From the NCBI GenBank assembly GCA_964542585.1, contig CAZIUI010000002.1, positions 1-64,000 on the forward strand: DNA of 64,000 nucleotides. The letters are read 5' to 3'. The notes beneath the pieces were generated by a model, which saw only the letters and a program-made list of their open reading frames with translations, did not search any database and was not told where the DNA came from. Numbering within the stretch: the stretch's first letter is position 1; each line of letters starts with the position of its first letter. Of the stretch, positions 25,156-32,091 are shown one piece after another. The DNA is from CAYYUA01 sp964542585 (GTDB lineage Bacteria > Bacteroidota > Bacteroidia > CAILMK01 > CAYYUA01). A program made the translations under genes and the position numbers.

Positions 25156-26193
25156 ATGGATACCTATAACGATAATTTTTTAAGGGCTTGCCGGGGCGAG
25201 CCGGTAGATCATACACCGGTATGGTTCATGCGGCAAGCTGGTCGTTACCAGGCTGAATACCGGGAGATCAAGGAGAACCGAACCATCTACGATATTATTC
25301 AAAATCCCGAATTATGCGCGTACGTCACAAAATTGCCCCTTCAGCAATTAGGAGTAGATGCAGCTATCCTCTTTTCTGACATCATGACGCCCATCGGGCC
25401 TATGGGATTGGAAAATGAGATCAGACCTAATTATGGACCTTATGTCCCCAATCCAGTCAGGAGCCAAGCTGACGTCAACAACCTTACGGTACCCAACTAC
25501 GAGCAAGCCACGCCTTACGTAGGCGAAACCATTCAGCAAGTTATTAATGCTATCAATATTCCATTAATCGGGTTCTGCGGAGCACCTTTCACGCTAGCCA
25601 GCTACATGATAGAGGGGGGTAAAAGCAAGCATTACGAGCATACCAAAAGCTTGATGTATAACCAACCACAGGTATGGCATGAGCTCATGGAAAAGCTGGT
25701 GGATGGCATGCTGAATTACCTGGATATGCAGGTTCAGGCTGGAGCAAATGCCGTCCAGATTTTTGATAGCTGGGTGGGGAACCTGAGCCAGCCAGACTAT
25801 GCTACGTACATCTTTCCCCACATGGAGCGGCTCTTCAGGTCTCTTAAGTACCTGAATGTTCCTACGATACTTTTTGGCGTGAACACCCTCCACCTTTTAG
25901 GTCAGTTCAAAGAAACCGGCTGCGATGTAGTAGGCGTTGATTGGCGCACCGATATTGGCGTAGCCTGGCAGATCATGGAGCATGAAGTAGCTATCATGGG
26001 TAACCTGGATCCCGTCTCCGTACTGGGGCCTGAGGAATTAATACAGGAAAAAGTTCAGCAGGTGCTGGATAGCATAGGAGAAGACCGGCAAAAAGGATTT
26101 ATCTTTAACCTTGGTCACGGGGTAATTCCTAGTTTGTCTCCCGAAAAATTGAAGTCAGTGGTTGATCACGTACACCGCACAACCAGCCGCTAA
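25156..26193 (+). CDS. hemE: Uroporphyrinogen decarboxylase
   Basis: 345 aa. Family signatures are PVWFMRQAGRYQAEYREI near the N-terminus (substrate-binding Arg residues), LFSDIMTPIGPMG, GFCGAPFTLASYMIEG and GVDWRTDIG. It removes four acetate carboxyls from uroporphyrinogen III to give coproporphyrinogen III. It opens a haem cluster with hemH and hemY on the same strand. The 124-bp gap to hemH is AT-rich with no clear promoter. Confidence 0.97.
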   Translation: MDTYNDNFLRACRGEPVDHTPVWFMRQAGRYQAEYREIKENRTIYDIIQNPELCAYVTKLPLQQLGVDAAILFSDIMTPIGPMGLENEIRPNYGPYVPNPVRSQADVNNLTVPNYEQATPYVGETIQQVINAINIPLIGFCGAPFTLASYMIEGGKSKHYEHTKSLMYNQPQVWHELMEKLVDGMLNYLDMQVQAGANAVQIFDSWVGNLSQPDYATYIFPHMERLFRSLKYLNVPTILFGVNTLHLLGQFKETGCDVVGVDWRTDIGVAWQIMEHEVAIMGNLDPVSVLGPEELIQEKVQQVLDSIGEDRQKGFIFNLGHGVIPSLSPEKLKSVVDHVHRTTSR

Positions 26194-26317
26194 ATTCGTT
26201 GTTAATTAATTATTCCGAGTAGTAGTTTTTAATTAAAGTCATTTAATAGATCGTGTTTTTTAAAGATAATTATTCGCACCTGAAAGCACTTTTCGCAAAA
26301 ATTAGAAAGCAGCATTT

Positions 26318-27247
26318 ATGAAAAAAGGAATTCTTTTACTGGCTTATGGGGGGCCGAACCGGCGCGAAGACATTGCCCCTTTTTACAGGGATATAAGGAT
26401 GAGTTATGCGGGCGTTGAGCCAACGCAGGAAATGATCGATGAGCTCATTGAGGAGTATGACATGATCGGTGGTTATTCTCCGCTGCTGGAGATCACCCAG
26501 AATCAGGCTAACAGCCTGAAACAAGAGCTCAACAATGAATACCCGGTTTACATTGGAATGCGGCATTGGGAGCCCTGGATTCATGAGACCCTACAGCAGA
26601 TGCAGCAGGATGGAATTGAGGAAGCCGTCTGTATCATCATGGCTCCGCATTTCTCCCGCATGAGTGTCTGCAAGTATTATGAGCGGGTGAATGAAGCGCT
26701 TGAGTGGTTAAACTATGACCTGAAGCTTCACCGCATTAAATCATGGCATACGCATCGTGAATATATCAAAGGCATGGCTGAGCGAGTCAAAGAGGGCCGA
26801 CAGCAATTTCCAGAAGATATTCCCAATGAAAATATCCATTACCTTTTTACTGCTCACAGCCTTCCGGCCAAGGTTTTAGAGTATTATGGCCCTTATCCAA
26901 AGCAGTTAAATGAGACCAGCCAGCTATTAAGTGAGGAATTGGACCAGAGTAATTGGTCGTTCTGTTTTCAAAGTGCTGGCAAAAGCCGAATGCCTTGGCT
27001 AGGACCGGATATCCTTAGCCATCTTCACACCCTCGCTGATCAAGGACAGAATAAAGTTTTGGTGACATCCATTGGCTTCCTTGCAGACCACTTTGAGATT
27101 ATAAATGACATCGATATAGAGGCCAAACCCGAGGCTCATAAACTGAATATGGAGCTTGCGCGGTCTAAAACCCTGAATGACTCACCATACCTGGCCAGAA
27201 CCCTGGCCGATATTGTACAACAGCGGATGCCTGTTTATGCAGAATAG
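26318..27247 (+). CDS. hemH: Ferrochelatase
   Basis: 309 aa, close to the size of bacterial ferrochelatases. Recognisable parts are GILLLAYGGPNRREDIAPFY, the regulatory and metal region YIGMRHWEPWIHETL, the catalytic His in YLFTAHSLPAKV, and FQSAGKSRMPWLGPDI followed by GFLADHFEIINDID with the conserved Glu. It inserts Fe(II) into a porphyrin (protoporphyrin IX or coproporphyrin III; the sequence alone does not settle which). The stop overlaps the hemY start by 11 bp, so the two are translationally coupled. Confidence 0.95.
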   Translation: MKKGILLLAYGGPNRREDIAPFYRDIRMSYAGVEPTQEMIDELIEEYDMIGGYSPLLEITQNQANSLKQELNNEYPVYIGMRHWEPWIHETLQQMQQDGIEEAVCIIMAPHFSRMSVCKYYERVNEALEWLNYDLKLHRIKSWHTHREYIKGMAERVKEGRQQFPEDIPNENIHYLFTAHSLPAKVLEYYGPYPKQLNETSQLLSEELDQSNWSFCFQSAGKSRMPWLGPDILSHLHTLADQGQNKVLVTSIGFLADHFEIINDIDIEAKPEAHKLNMELARSKTLNDSPYLARTLADIVQQRMPVYAE

Positions 27248-28625
27248 CGAAGTTATTATCATTGGAGGTGGTATTACCGGGCTGACATCAGCCTGGTTAC
27301 TAGAGGAAGCAGGTTACACCAATGTAACAATCCTTGAAGCTTCCGATGAGTGGGGCGGGAAAATTAAAACTGATCGGGAAAATGGATTCCTTATTGAAAC
27401 AGGGCCTGACGCGCTCATGATCACCAAGCCAGGTGTCCTGGACTTTATCCGAAAACTTGATCTGGAAGAACAGCTCATAGAGCCTGCAAGCAGGCATTTT
27501 TACATCCTTCACAAAGGGAAACTGCAGGCTGTTCCGGCAGGATTTGCGTCAATGGTTCCGGCTGACCTTGGCGATTTCATGCGGTCTCCTATCCTTTCAT
27601 GGCGTGGGAAAGCTCGCATGCTGGCGGAGCGTTTAATACGCCCGAGGGATCATGATAAAGATGAGAGCCTGGCTCAGTTCATTACACGCAGGTTCGGACG
27701 GGAAGTCTTAGACCAGCTAGCGGAACCGCTCTTCTCAGGTGTTTACTCGGCCCCTGCTGATGACTTGAGTATCAAAGCCACTTTTCCTCATTTTCACCGG
27801 ATGGAAACGCAATATGGGAGTGTAACCAAGGCTGTTCTTCAGAATCGCAAGCAAAATGGGCCACCCGCTAGGTCACCCTTCCGCAGTTTTAAGGACGGGA
27901 TGGACACCCTTCCCTGTGAGATTGTTAATCAATTAGCCCATACCCAGGTCCTTACGAATACACCGGTTAGTGAAATACAACAGGCCAAAAACGGCTACAC
28001 GGTCAAAACAGTCAGTGCGAGATTTGAAGCTACGCAGGTAATCAGTACCATTCCTTCTTATCAATTAGCATCCGCCACCCGTAATATGGTACCGTTAGCT
28101 CAAAAGCCTTTAGAAGCAATTGACTTTGCCAGTTCAGCCATCGTTACGTTGGCTTATTCCCGATCAGCCGTCAGGAATGATCTCAACGCAACAGGCTTCC
28201 TTATTCCCAAGCCTGAGCAAACCGCGCTTTCTGCTTGTACCTGGAGCTCTGAGAAATGGCCTGGGCGTGCTCCAAACGGGTATGTAACCTTCCGGTGTTT
28301 TTTCAGCAATGTTGATCCTTTGCTGATAAACCAGCGCTCTCATGAAGATTGGCAAGCGCTTGCAGATGAGGAGCTGAAAAAGATACTTAGCCTTTATGAG
28401 CAACCAATCAAAAGTTGGCTACATACCTGGAAGAACGCTCAGCCTCAGTACAAAATGCAACATTTAACCCATATTGAAGCCATTGAGCAAGCGCTTAAAC
28501 CGTTTCCGGGTTTTCATGTAGCAGGTAGCCCTTACCGGGGTGTGGGGATACCCGACTGCATCCGGCAGGCACAGGCCACCGTAAAACAGTTAATGGAAAA
28601 GGAACAAGAACCTGATCAAGTTTAA
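27237..28625 (+). CDS. hemY: Protoporphyrinogen/coproporphyrinogen oxidase, FAD-dependent (HemY type, also named hemG)
   Basis: 462 aa from the ATG at 27237 (MQNSEVIIIGGGITGLTSAW). This start overlaps hemH by 11 bp and puts the FAD-binding GxGxxG at the N-terminus; the frame stays open 20 codons further up but within hemH. Other marks are EASDEWGGKI, ETGPDALMI, FSGVYSAPADDLS and the C-terminal GSPYRGVGIPDCIRQAQ. It oxidises the porphyrinogen to the porphyrin that HemH metallates. With hemE and hemH it covers the late steps of haem synthesis. Confidence 0.93.
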   Translation: MQNSEVIIIGGGITGLTSAWLLEEAGYTNVTILEASDEWGGKIKTDRENGFLIETGPDALMITKPGVLDFIRKLDLEEQLIEPASRHFYILHKGKLQAVPAGFASMVPADLGDFMRSPILSWRGKARMLAERLIRPRDHDKDESLAQFITRRFGREVLDQLAEPLFSGVYSAPADDLSIKATFPHFHRMETQYGSVTKAVLQNRKQNGPPARSPFRSFKDGMDTLPCEIVNQLAHTQVLTNTPVSEIQQAKNGYTVKTVSARFEATQVISTIPSYQLASATRNMVPLAQKPLEAIDFASSAIVTLAYSRSAVRNDLNATGFLIPKPEQTALSACTWSSEKWPGRAPNGYVTFRCFFSNVDPLLINQRSHEDWQALADEELKKILSLYEQPIKSWLHTWKNAQPQYKMQHLTHIEAIEQALKPFPGFHVAGSPYRGVGIPDCIRQAQATVKQLMEKEQEPDQV

Positions 28626-28647
28626 TACCCTTTTCAGACCAATTTTA

Positions 28648-28655
28648 TAATTTTG
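28648..28655 (+). promoter_or_regulatory. -7 box for the TPP-controlled transcript
   Basis: TAATTTTG matches TAnnTTTG exactly. It ends 5 nt before the first strand of aptamer 1 stem P1 (GCTTT at 28661), which is where transcription should begin. The -33 element is not clear. Confidence 0.5.
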
Positions 28656-28659
28656 TAAA

Positions 28660-28740
28660 GGCTTTAGGGGCGCCTGTAACAGCAGGCTGAGAGGTAACCC
28701 TTGGAACCTGACACCGTTAGCACGGACGCAGGGAAAAGCT
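28660..28740 (+). promoter_or_regulatory. TPP riboswitch aptamer 1
   Basis: All thi-box elements are present in order: P1 (GCTTT 28661-28665 with AAAGC 28735-28739), AGGGGCGCC, a P3 hairpin (GCCTG / CAGGC), the pyrimidine-binding CTGAGA, ACCC, GAACCTGA, a P5 stem with GTTAGCAC, and GACGCAGGGAA. It binds thiamine pyrophosphate in the 5' leader of the TonB-dependent receptor mRNA. Confidence 0.93.
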
Positions 28741-28778
28741 GCTTAGGCTATTCAAGTGTAAGCTGCTACCATTTTTTT
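28737..28778 (+). terminator. Terminator-like hairpin between the two TPP aptamers
   Basis: AGCTGCTTA (28737-28745) pairs with TAAGCTGCT (28759-28767) with one U-U mismatch, followed by ACCA and seven T's (28772-28778). The left arm overlaps the 3' strand of aptamer 1 P1 by three bases. It is the likely expression platform of the first aptamer. Confidence 0.6.
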
Positions 28779-28804
28779 CTCTCTCATTTTCCTCTAAACG
28801 CCAT

Positions 28805-28890
28805 CTCAAAGGGGTGGGGTCTTTTTTAGAAAGACCTCTGAGAACAGACCCGTAGAACCTGACACTGGTAATGCAGGCGCAGGGATCGAG
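28805..28890 (+). promoter_or_regulatory. TPP riboswitch aptamer 2
   Basis: A second complete set of thi-box elements: AGGGGTGG, a P3 hairpin (GGTCTTT / AAAGACC), CTGAGA, ACCC, GAACCTGA, a P5 hairpin with GGTAATGCAG, and GCGCAGGGA. P1 is weak (CTC 28805-28807 with GAG 28888-28890). Its sequence differs clearly from aptamer 1 in P3 and P5, so the duplication is not recent. Confidence 0.88.
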
Positions 28891-28913
28891 CAACTGGTAA
28901 TTTTTTATGCAGT

Positions 28914-28952
28914 GGAATCCGACCCCTTGATTCCGCCGAATTGTGGAATCAA
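28914..28952 (+). promoter_or_regulatory. Mutually exclusive hairpins before the receptor start codon
   Basis: GATTCC (28929-28934) can pair with GGAATC upstream (28914-28919) or with GGAATC downstream (28945-28950, extendable to TTGATTCC / GGAATCAA). The downstream hairpin ends 14 nt before the ATG at 28967 and could limit ribosome access. This looks like the expression platform of aptamer 2. Confidence 0.55.
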
Positions 28953-28966
28953 AGACTGCTAAAAGT

Positions 28967-31414
28967 ATGCGTTTCTTTTTGATTACCTTAATCCTCCTTA
29001 TCACTGTTCCATTTGCATCTAGGGCACAGCACACCATTTCCGGAACCGTTAGGGAGCAAGCTTCTGAACAAAGCCTAAAAGGCGCTAATGTCCGCTTAAA
29101 GCCGGGTTACCAAGGAGCTGTTACCCGAAAGGATGGTAGCTTCAAGCTATCCGGACTGGATAAAGGTTCCAGAACGCTGATTGTAACATATCTTGGCTAC
29201 CAGCCTGATACGCTCAACCTGAACCTCGACAGCGATAAGACTTTAAACATCAGGCTTCAAAAGCGGACATACCAGGAAGATGAGGTACTTGTACAAAGTA
29301 CAAGGGCTGATCGGGGCACCCCGACTACTTATACCAACGTGGAGAAGGAAATCATTCAAGAAGAGAACACCGGTCGGAACATGCCAGCGCTTCTGGCCAA
29401 TCAACCCTCTGTAGTCAGCTCCTCCAATGGCGGAATGGACATTGGTTATACGGACATGCGTATCAGAGGTGTATCTCAGAGCCGGGTTAATGTTACCGTT
29501 AATGGGATCCCGTTGAATGATGCCGAATCCCAAGGCGTTTTCTGGGTCAATATCCCCGATATAGCTGCTTCTTCAGAAAGTATCCAAATTCAGCGGGGGG
29601 TAGGCACTTCTACTAATGGTGCCGCAGCATTTGGCGCCACAGTCAACCTGGAAACCAGCGGTTTCAATAAAGAACCTTTTGTTGAGGTCAATAACAGTTT
29701 TGGTTCTTTCAGCAGTATGCGTAACAATGTTCGTTTTGGCACTGGCCTATTGGATAATAACTGGAGTTTCCAGGGAAGTTTCTCGCGCATCGAATCAGAT
29801 GGCTACATTGACCGCGCTACTTCGGATCTCAAGTCTTATTACCTCAGCGGTGGTTACTATGGGGAAAAATCAATCCTCAAAGCCATTGTTTTTGGCGGCA
29901 GAGAAGAAACCTACCAGGCCTGGTATGGTGTACCCGAAAGGAAAATGGGGCAATTTGCCAATGGCCAACAATACCTCGGAGACCTGGCTAAGCCTGTTCA
30001 AGGGCTCTTTGGCAATGATCCGACTATAAATAAAGGCGATCGAACCTATAACTTTTACGATTACGAAAACCAGGTGGATGACTATGGGCAAGACCATTAC
30101 CAGCTACACCTTTCTCATGAGTTTAGTGAAGTCATCACTGCGAATGCTGCATTGCATTACACTTATGGGCGAGGTTTCTTTGAACAATTCCGCGAACAAG
30201 CTTCCCTCCAACGTCACCAGATCCAACCCGTAAGGCTTGGAGATTCAACGATAAGCACTTCAGACCTTGTGCGAAGGCGGTGGCTGGATAACCATTTTTA
30301 TGGCGGCACCTTTTCCATCAACTATGACAACAACAAACGCTTAAATGCCGTCATTGGAGGAGCCTGGAACCAGTATGAAGGTGACCACTTTGGGAAATTA
30401 CGGTGGGTTCGCTTTGCCGGTAACAGCGAAATTGGTGATAAATTTTATGACAACACCGGGAAGAAACGGGATTTCAACATTTATGGGAAGGTCAATTACC
30501 AACTAACCACTTCCCTTTCAGGCTTTGTGGACCTGCAATACCGGGGTGTCCATTATGACGTTGATGGGATGGATCTTGGCCAAAAATCCTTGTATGTGAC
30601 CGATAATCTGGGCTTCTTCAACCCCAAAGTAGGACTGGATTACCGCTACAACAGCCGTAACAGCTTTTACGTCTTTTTTGGTATGGGTAACCGGGAACCC
30701 ACTCGGAATGATTACATCGATGCATCGCAGGGGCAATCTCCTCAGCATGAAAGTCTTTATAACGGAGAAGCCGGCTACCAGTATCAGGATAACACCAAGC
30801 GCCTAAAGGTCAACGCCTACTACATGCGTTATCGCAATCAATTAGTCAATACAGGTGAGGTGAATGATGTGGGCGCTAACATCCGAACGAACGTGGACCA
30901 TAGCTACCGGGCTGGTTTGGAATTCATAGGCGCTATTCAGCTCGGTAAGCAATGGCAATGGCAAGGCAATGCCACCTTTAGCCGGAATCGAATCTTGAAC
31001 ACTGATTACAAAGTGGATGGTGAGCTTGAAAAAAGTTTCGAGTCCACACCTATTGCTTTTTCGCCATCTGTGATAGCAGCGAGCCAATTCCGGTTTCAGC
31101 CTTTTAAAGGATTTGAAGCATCCCTCCAAAGTAAATACGTAGGGGAGCAGTATTTAGACAACACCGGGTCTGAAAGCCGAAAAATCCAGGATTACCTGCT
31201 TAACAACCTTCGCCTGTCCTATACGCTCAATCAATGGGCTGTTTTCGATCAGGTTAAGGCTCAGCTAGATGTGAATAACCTGCTAAACGTTCGGTACGCC
31301 AATGATGGTTACACTTTTGCGGCCCGCGCAGAATCGGGTGAGGTCAATAACTTCAACTTCTTTTATCCACAGGCAGGAAGGAACTTCATGGCATCTCTAA
31401 AACTGGGCTTTTAA
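28967..31414 (+). CDS. TonB-dependent outer-membrane receptor under TPP riboswitch control (probable thiamine uptake)
   Basis: 815 aa from the ATG at 28967, which begins a clear signal peptide (MRFFLITLILLITVPFASRA). An upstream GTG (28943) lies in the regulatory hairpin and is less likely. A CarboxypepD_reg-like domain (ISGTVREQASEQSLKGANV) is followed by the plug (NMPALLANQPSV, DMRIRGVSQSRVNVTVNGIP) and a 22-strand type barrel ending in aromatic F (MASLKLGF). The tandem TPP riboswitch leader argues that the substrate is thiamine or a related compound. This is inference from regulation, since the barrel sequence does not show it. Confidence 0.9.
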   Translation: MRFFLITLILLITVPFASRAQHTISGTVREQASEQSLKGANVRLKPGYQGAVTRKDGSFKLSGLDKGSRTLIVTYLGYQPDTLNLNLDSDKTLNIRLQKRTYQEDEVLVQSTRADRGTPTTYTNVEKEIIQEENTGRNMPALLANQPSVVSSSNGGMDIGYTDMRIRGVSQSRVNVTVNGIPLNDAESQGVFWVNIPDIAASSESIQIQRGVGTSTNGAAAFGATVNLETSGFNKEPFVEVNNSFGSFSSMRNNVRFGTGLLDNNWSFQGSFSRIESDGYIDRATSDLKSYYLSGGYYGEKSILKAIVFGGREETYQAWYGVPERKMGQFANGQQYLGDLAKPVQGLFGNDPTINKGDRTYNFYDYENQVDDYGQDHYQLHLSHEFSEVITANAALHYTYGRGFFEQFREQASLQRHQIQPVRLGDSTISTSDLVRRRWLDNHFYGGTFSINYDNNKRLNAVIGGAWNQYEGDHFGKLRWVRFAGNSEIGDKFYDNTGKKRDFNIYGKVNYQLTTSLSGFVDLQYRGVHYDVDGMDLGQKSLYVTDNLGFFNPKVGLDYRYNSRNSFYVFFGMGNREPTRNDYIDASQGQSPQHESLYNGEAGYQYQDNTKRLKVNAYYMRYRNQLVNTGEVNDVGANIRTNVDHSYRAGLEFIGAIQLGKQWQWQGNATFSRNRILNTDYKVDGELEKSFESTPIAFSPSVIAASQFRFQPFKGFEASLQSKYVGEQYLDNTGSESRKIQDYLLNNLRLSYTLNQWAVFDQVKAQLDVNNLLNVRYANDGYTFAARAESGEVNNFNFFYPQAGRNFMASLKLGF

Positions 31415-31465
31415 GAGGGCATTTAAGCGTTGAATAAAGCCAGGGCAGTGTATTACAACTCTTAT

Positions 31466-32068
31466 TTACATGGAGCGATACCAACGGTAGATGCCAATAA
31501 ATGAAAAGACCACATAAAGCCCGTATAGCATTGTCATCAAGAAAAAATCTTTGTCAAAGTATATGACGGTATAGAATGTATCCACAACCATCCAAACCAC
31601 CCAGTTTTCGAGTTTTTTACGGGCTAACATCCATGTACCAACCAGGCTGAAGGCTGTGGTGGCAGCATCCCAGTAAGGAATAGCCATAGCTGTATAGCTG
31701 CTTAAGACATACCCGATCAAGACGGTGCCGAAAATCCCTAAAATTAGCAAAACCAGCCATAAGTTCAGGGAAGTGAATGTAACTTTTAAAACTGTTTCCT
31801 TGCTACCACCATATCGCCATTGGTACCAACCGTAAAAACTAAGAAGTATGTAAACGAACTGAAGGGGAATTTCCCCATACAGAGAAGCCTGGTAGTTAAT
31901 CACGATAAAAAGCACCAATCCCACGAGGCTTAAGCCCCAGGCTATGGCTTTTTGCTTTGTAGCGAAATACACGTACAATACTAGTGAAACAAAGGCCACA
32001 TATTCAATAACACTTGTTTGTTGGAGCTCTTTAAGTATAGTCTCAAAGAGTGCTGCCATAAGTAACAT
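31466..32068 (-). CDS. PnuC-family vitamin transporter
   Basis: 200 aa with about seven membrane spans. PnuC-like features are LLSFYGWYQWRYGG, SLVGTWMLARKKLENWVVWMVVD and the C-terminal YGLYVVFSFIGIYRWYR. The family transports nicotinamide riboside (PnuC) or thiamine (PnuT). The convergent neighbour is a TPP-regulated receptor, which hints at thiamine, but this gene is not on that transcript and has no TPP aptamer of its own. It starts 23 bp after the stop of the hybrid kinase gene, so it probably shares that promoter. The start may be the first or second ATG (MLLMAALF). Confidence 0.85.
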   Translation of the reverse strand: MLLMAALFETILKELQQTSVIEYVAFVSLVLYVYFATKQKAIAWGLSLVGLVLFIVINYQASLYGEIPLQFVYILLSFYGWYQWRYGGSKETVLKVTFTSLNLWLVLLILGIFGTVLIGYVLSSYTAMAIPYWDAATTAFSLVGTWMLARKKLENWVVWMVVDTFYTVIYFDKDFFLMTMLYGLYVVFSFIGIYRWYRSM

Positions 32069-32091
32069 TTATGCTAAAGCTTGCTTTGCCA

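Noticed and set aside
27177..27236. Upstream ATG extending hemY by 20 residues
   Set aside because: The extension lies wholly within hemH and would put non-family sequence before the FAD motif.
28943..28966. GTG start adding 8 residues to the TonB-dependent receptor
   Set aside because: It falls in the regulatory hairpin and precedes the natural signal peptide start at 28967.
31466..32068. Control of the PnuC-family gene by the nearby TPP aptamers
   Set aside because: The aptamers are on the plus strand and the transporter gene is on the minus strand, so they cannot be on the same transcript.
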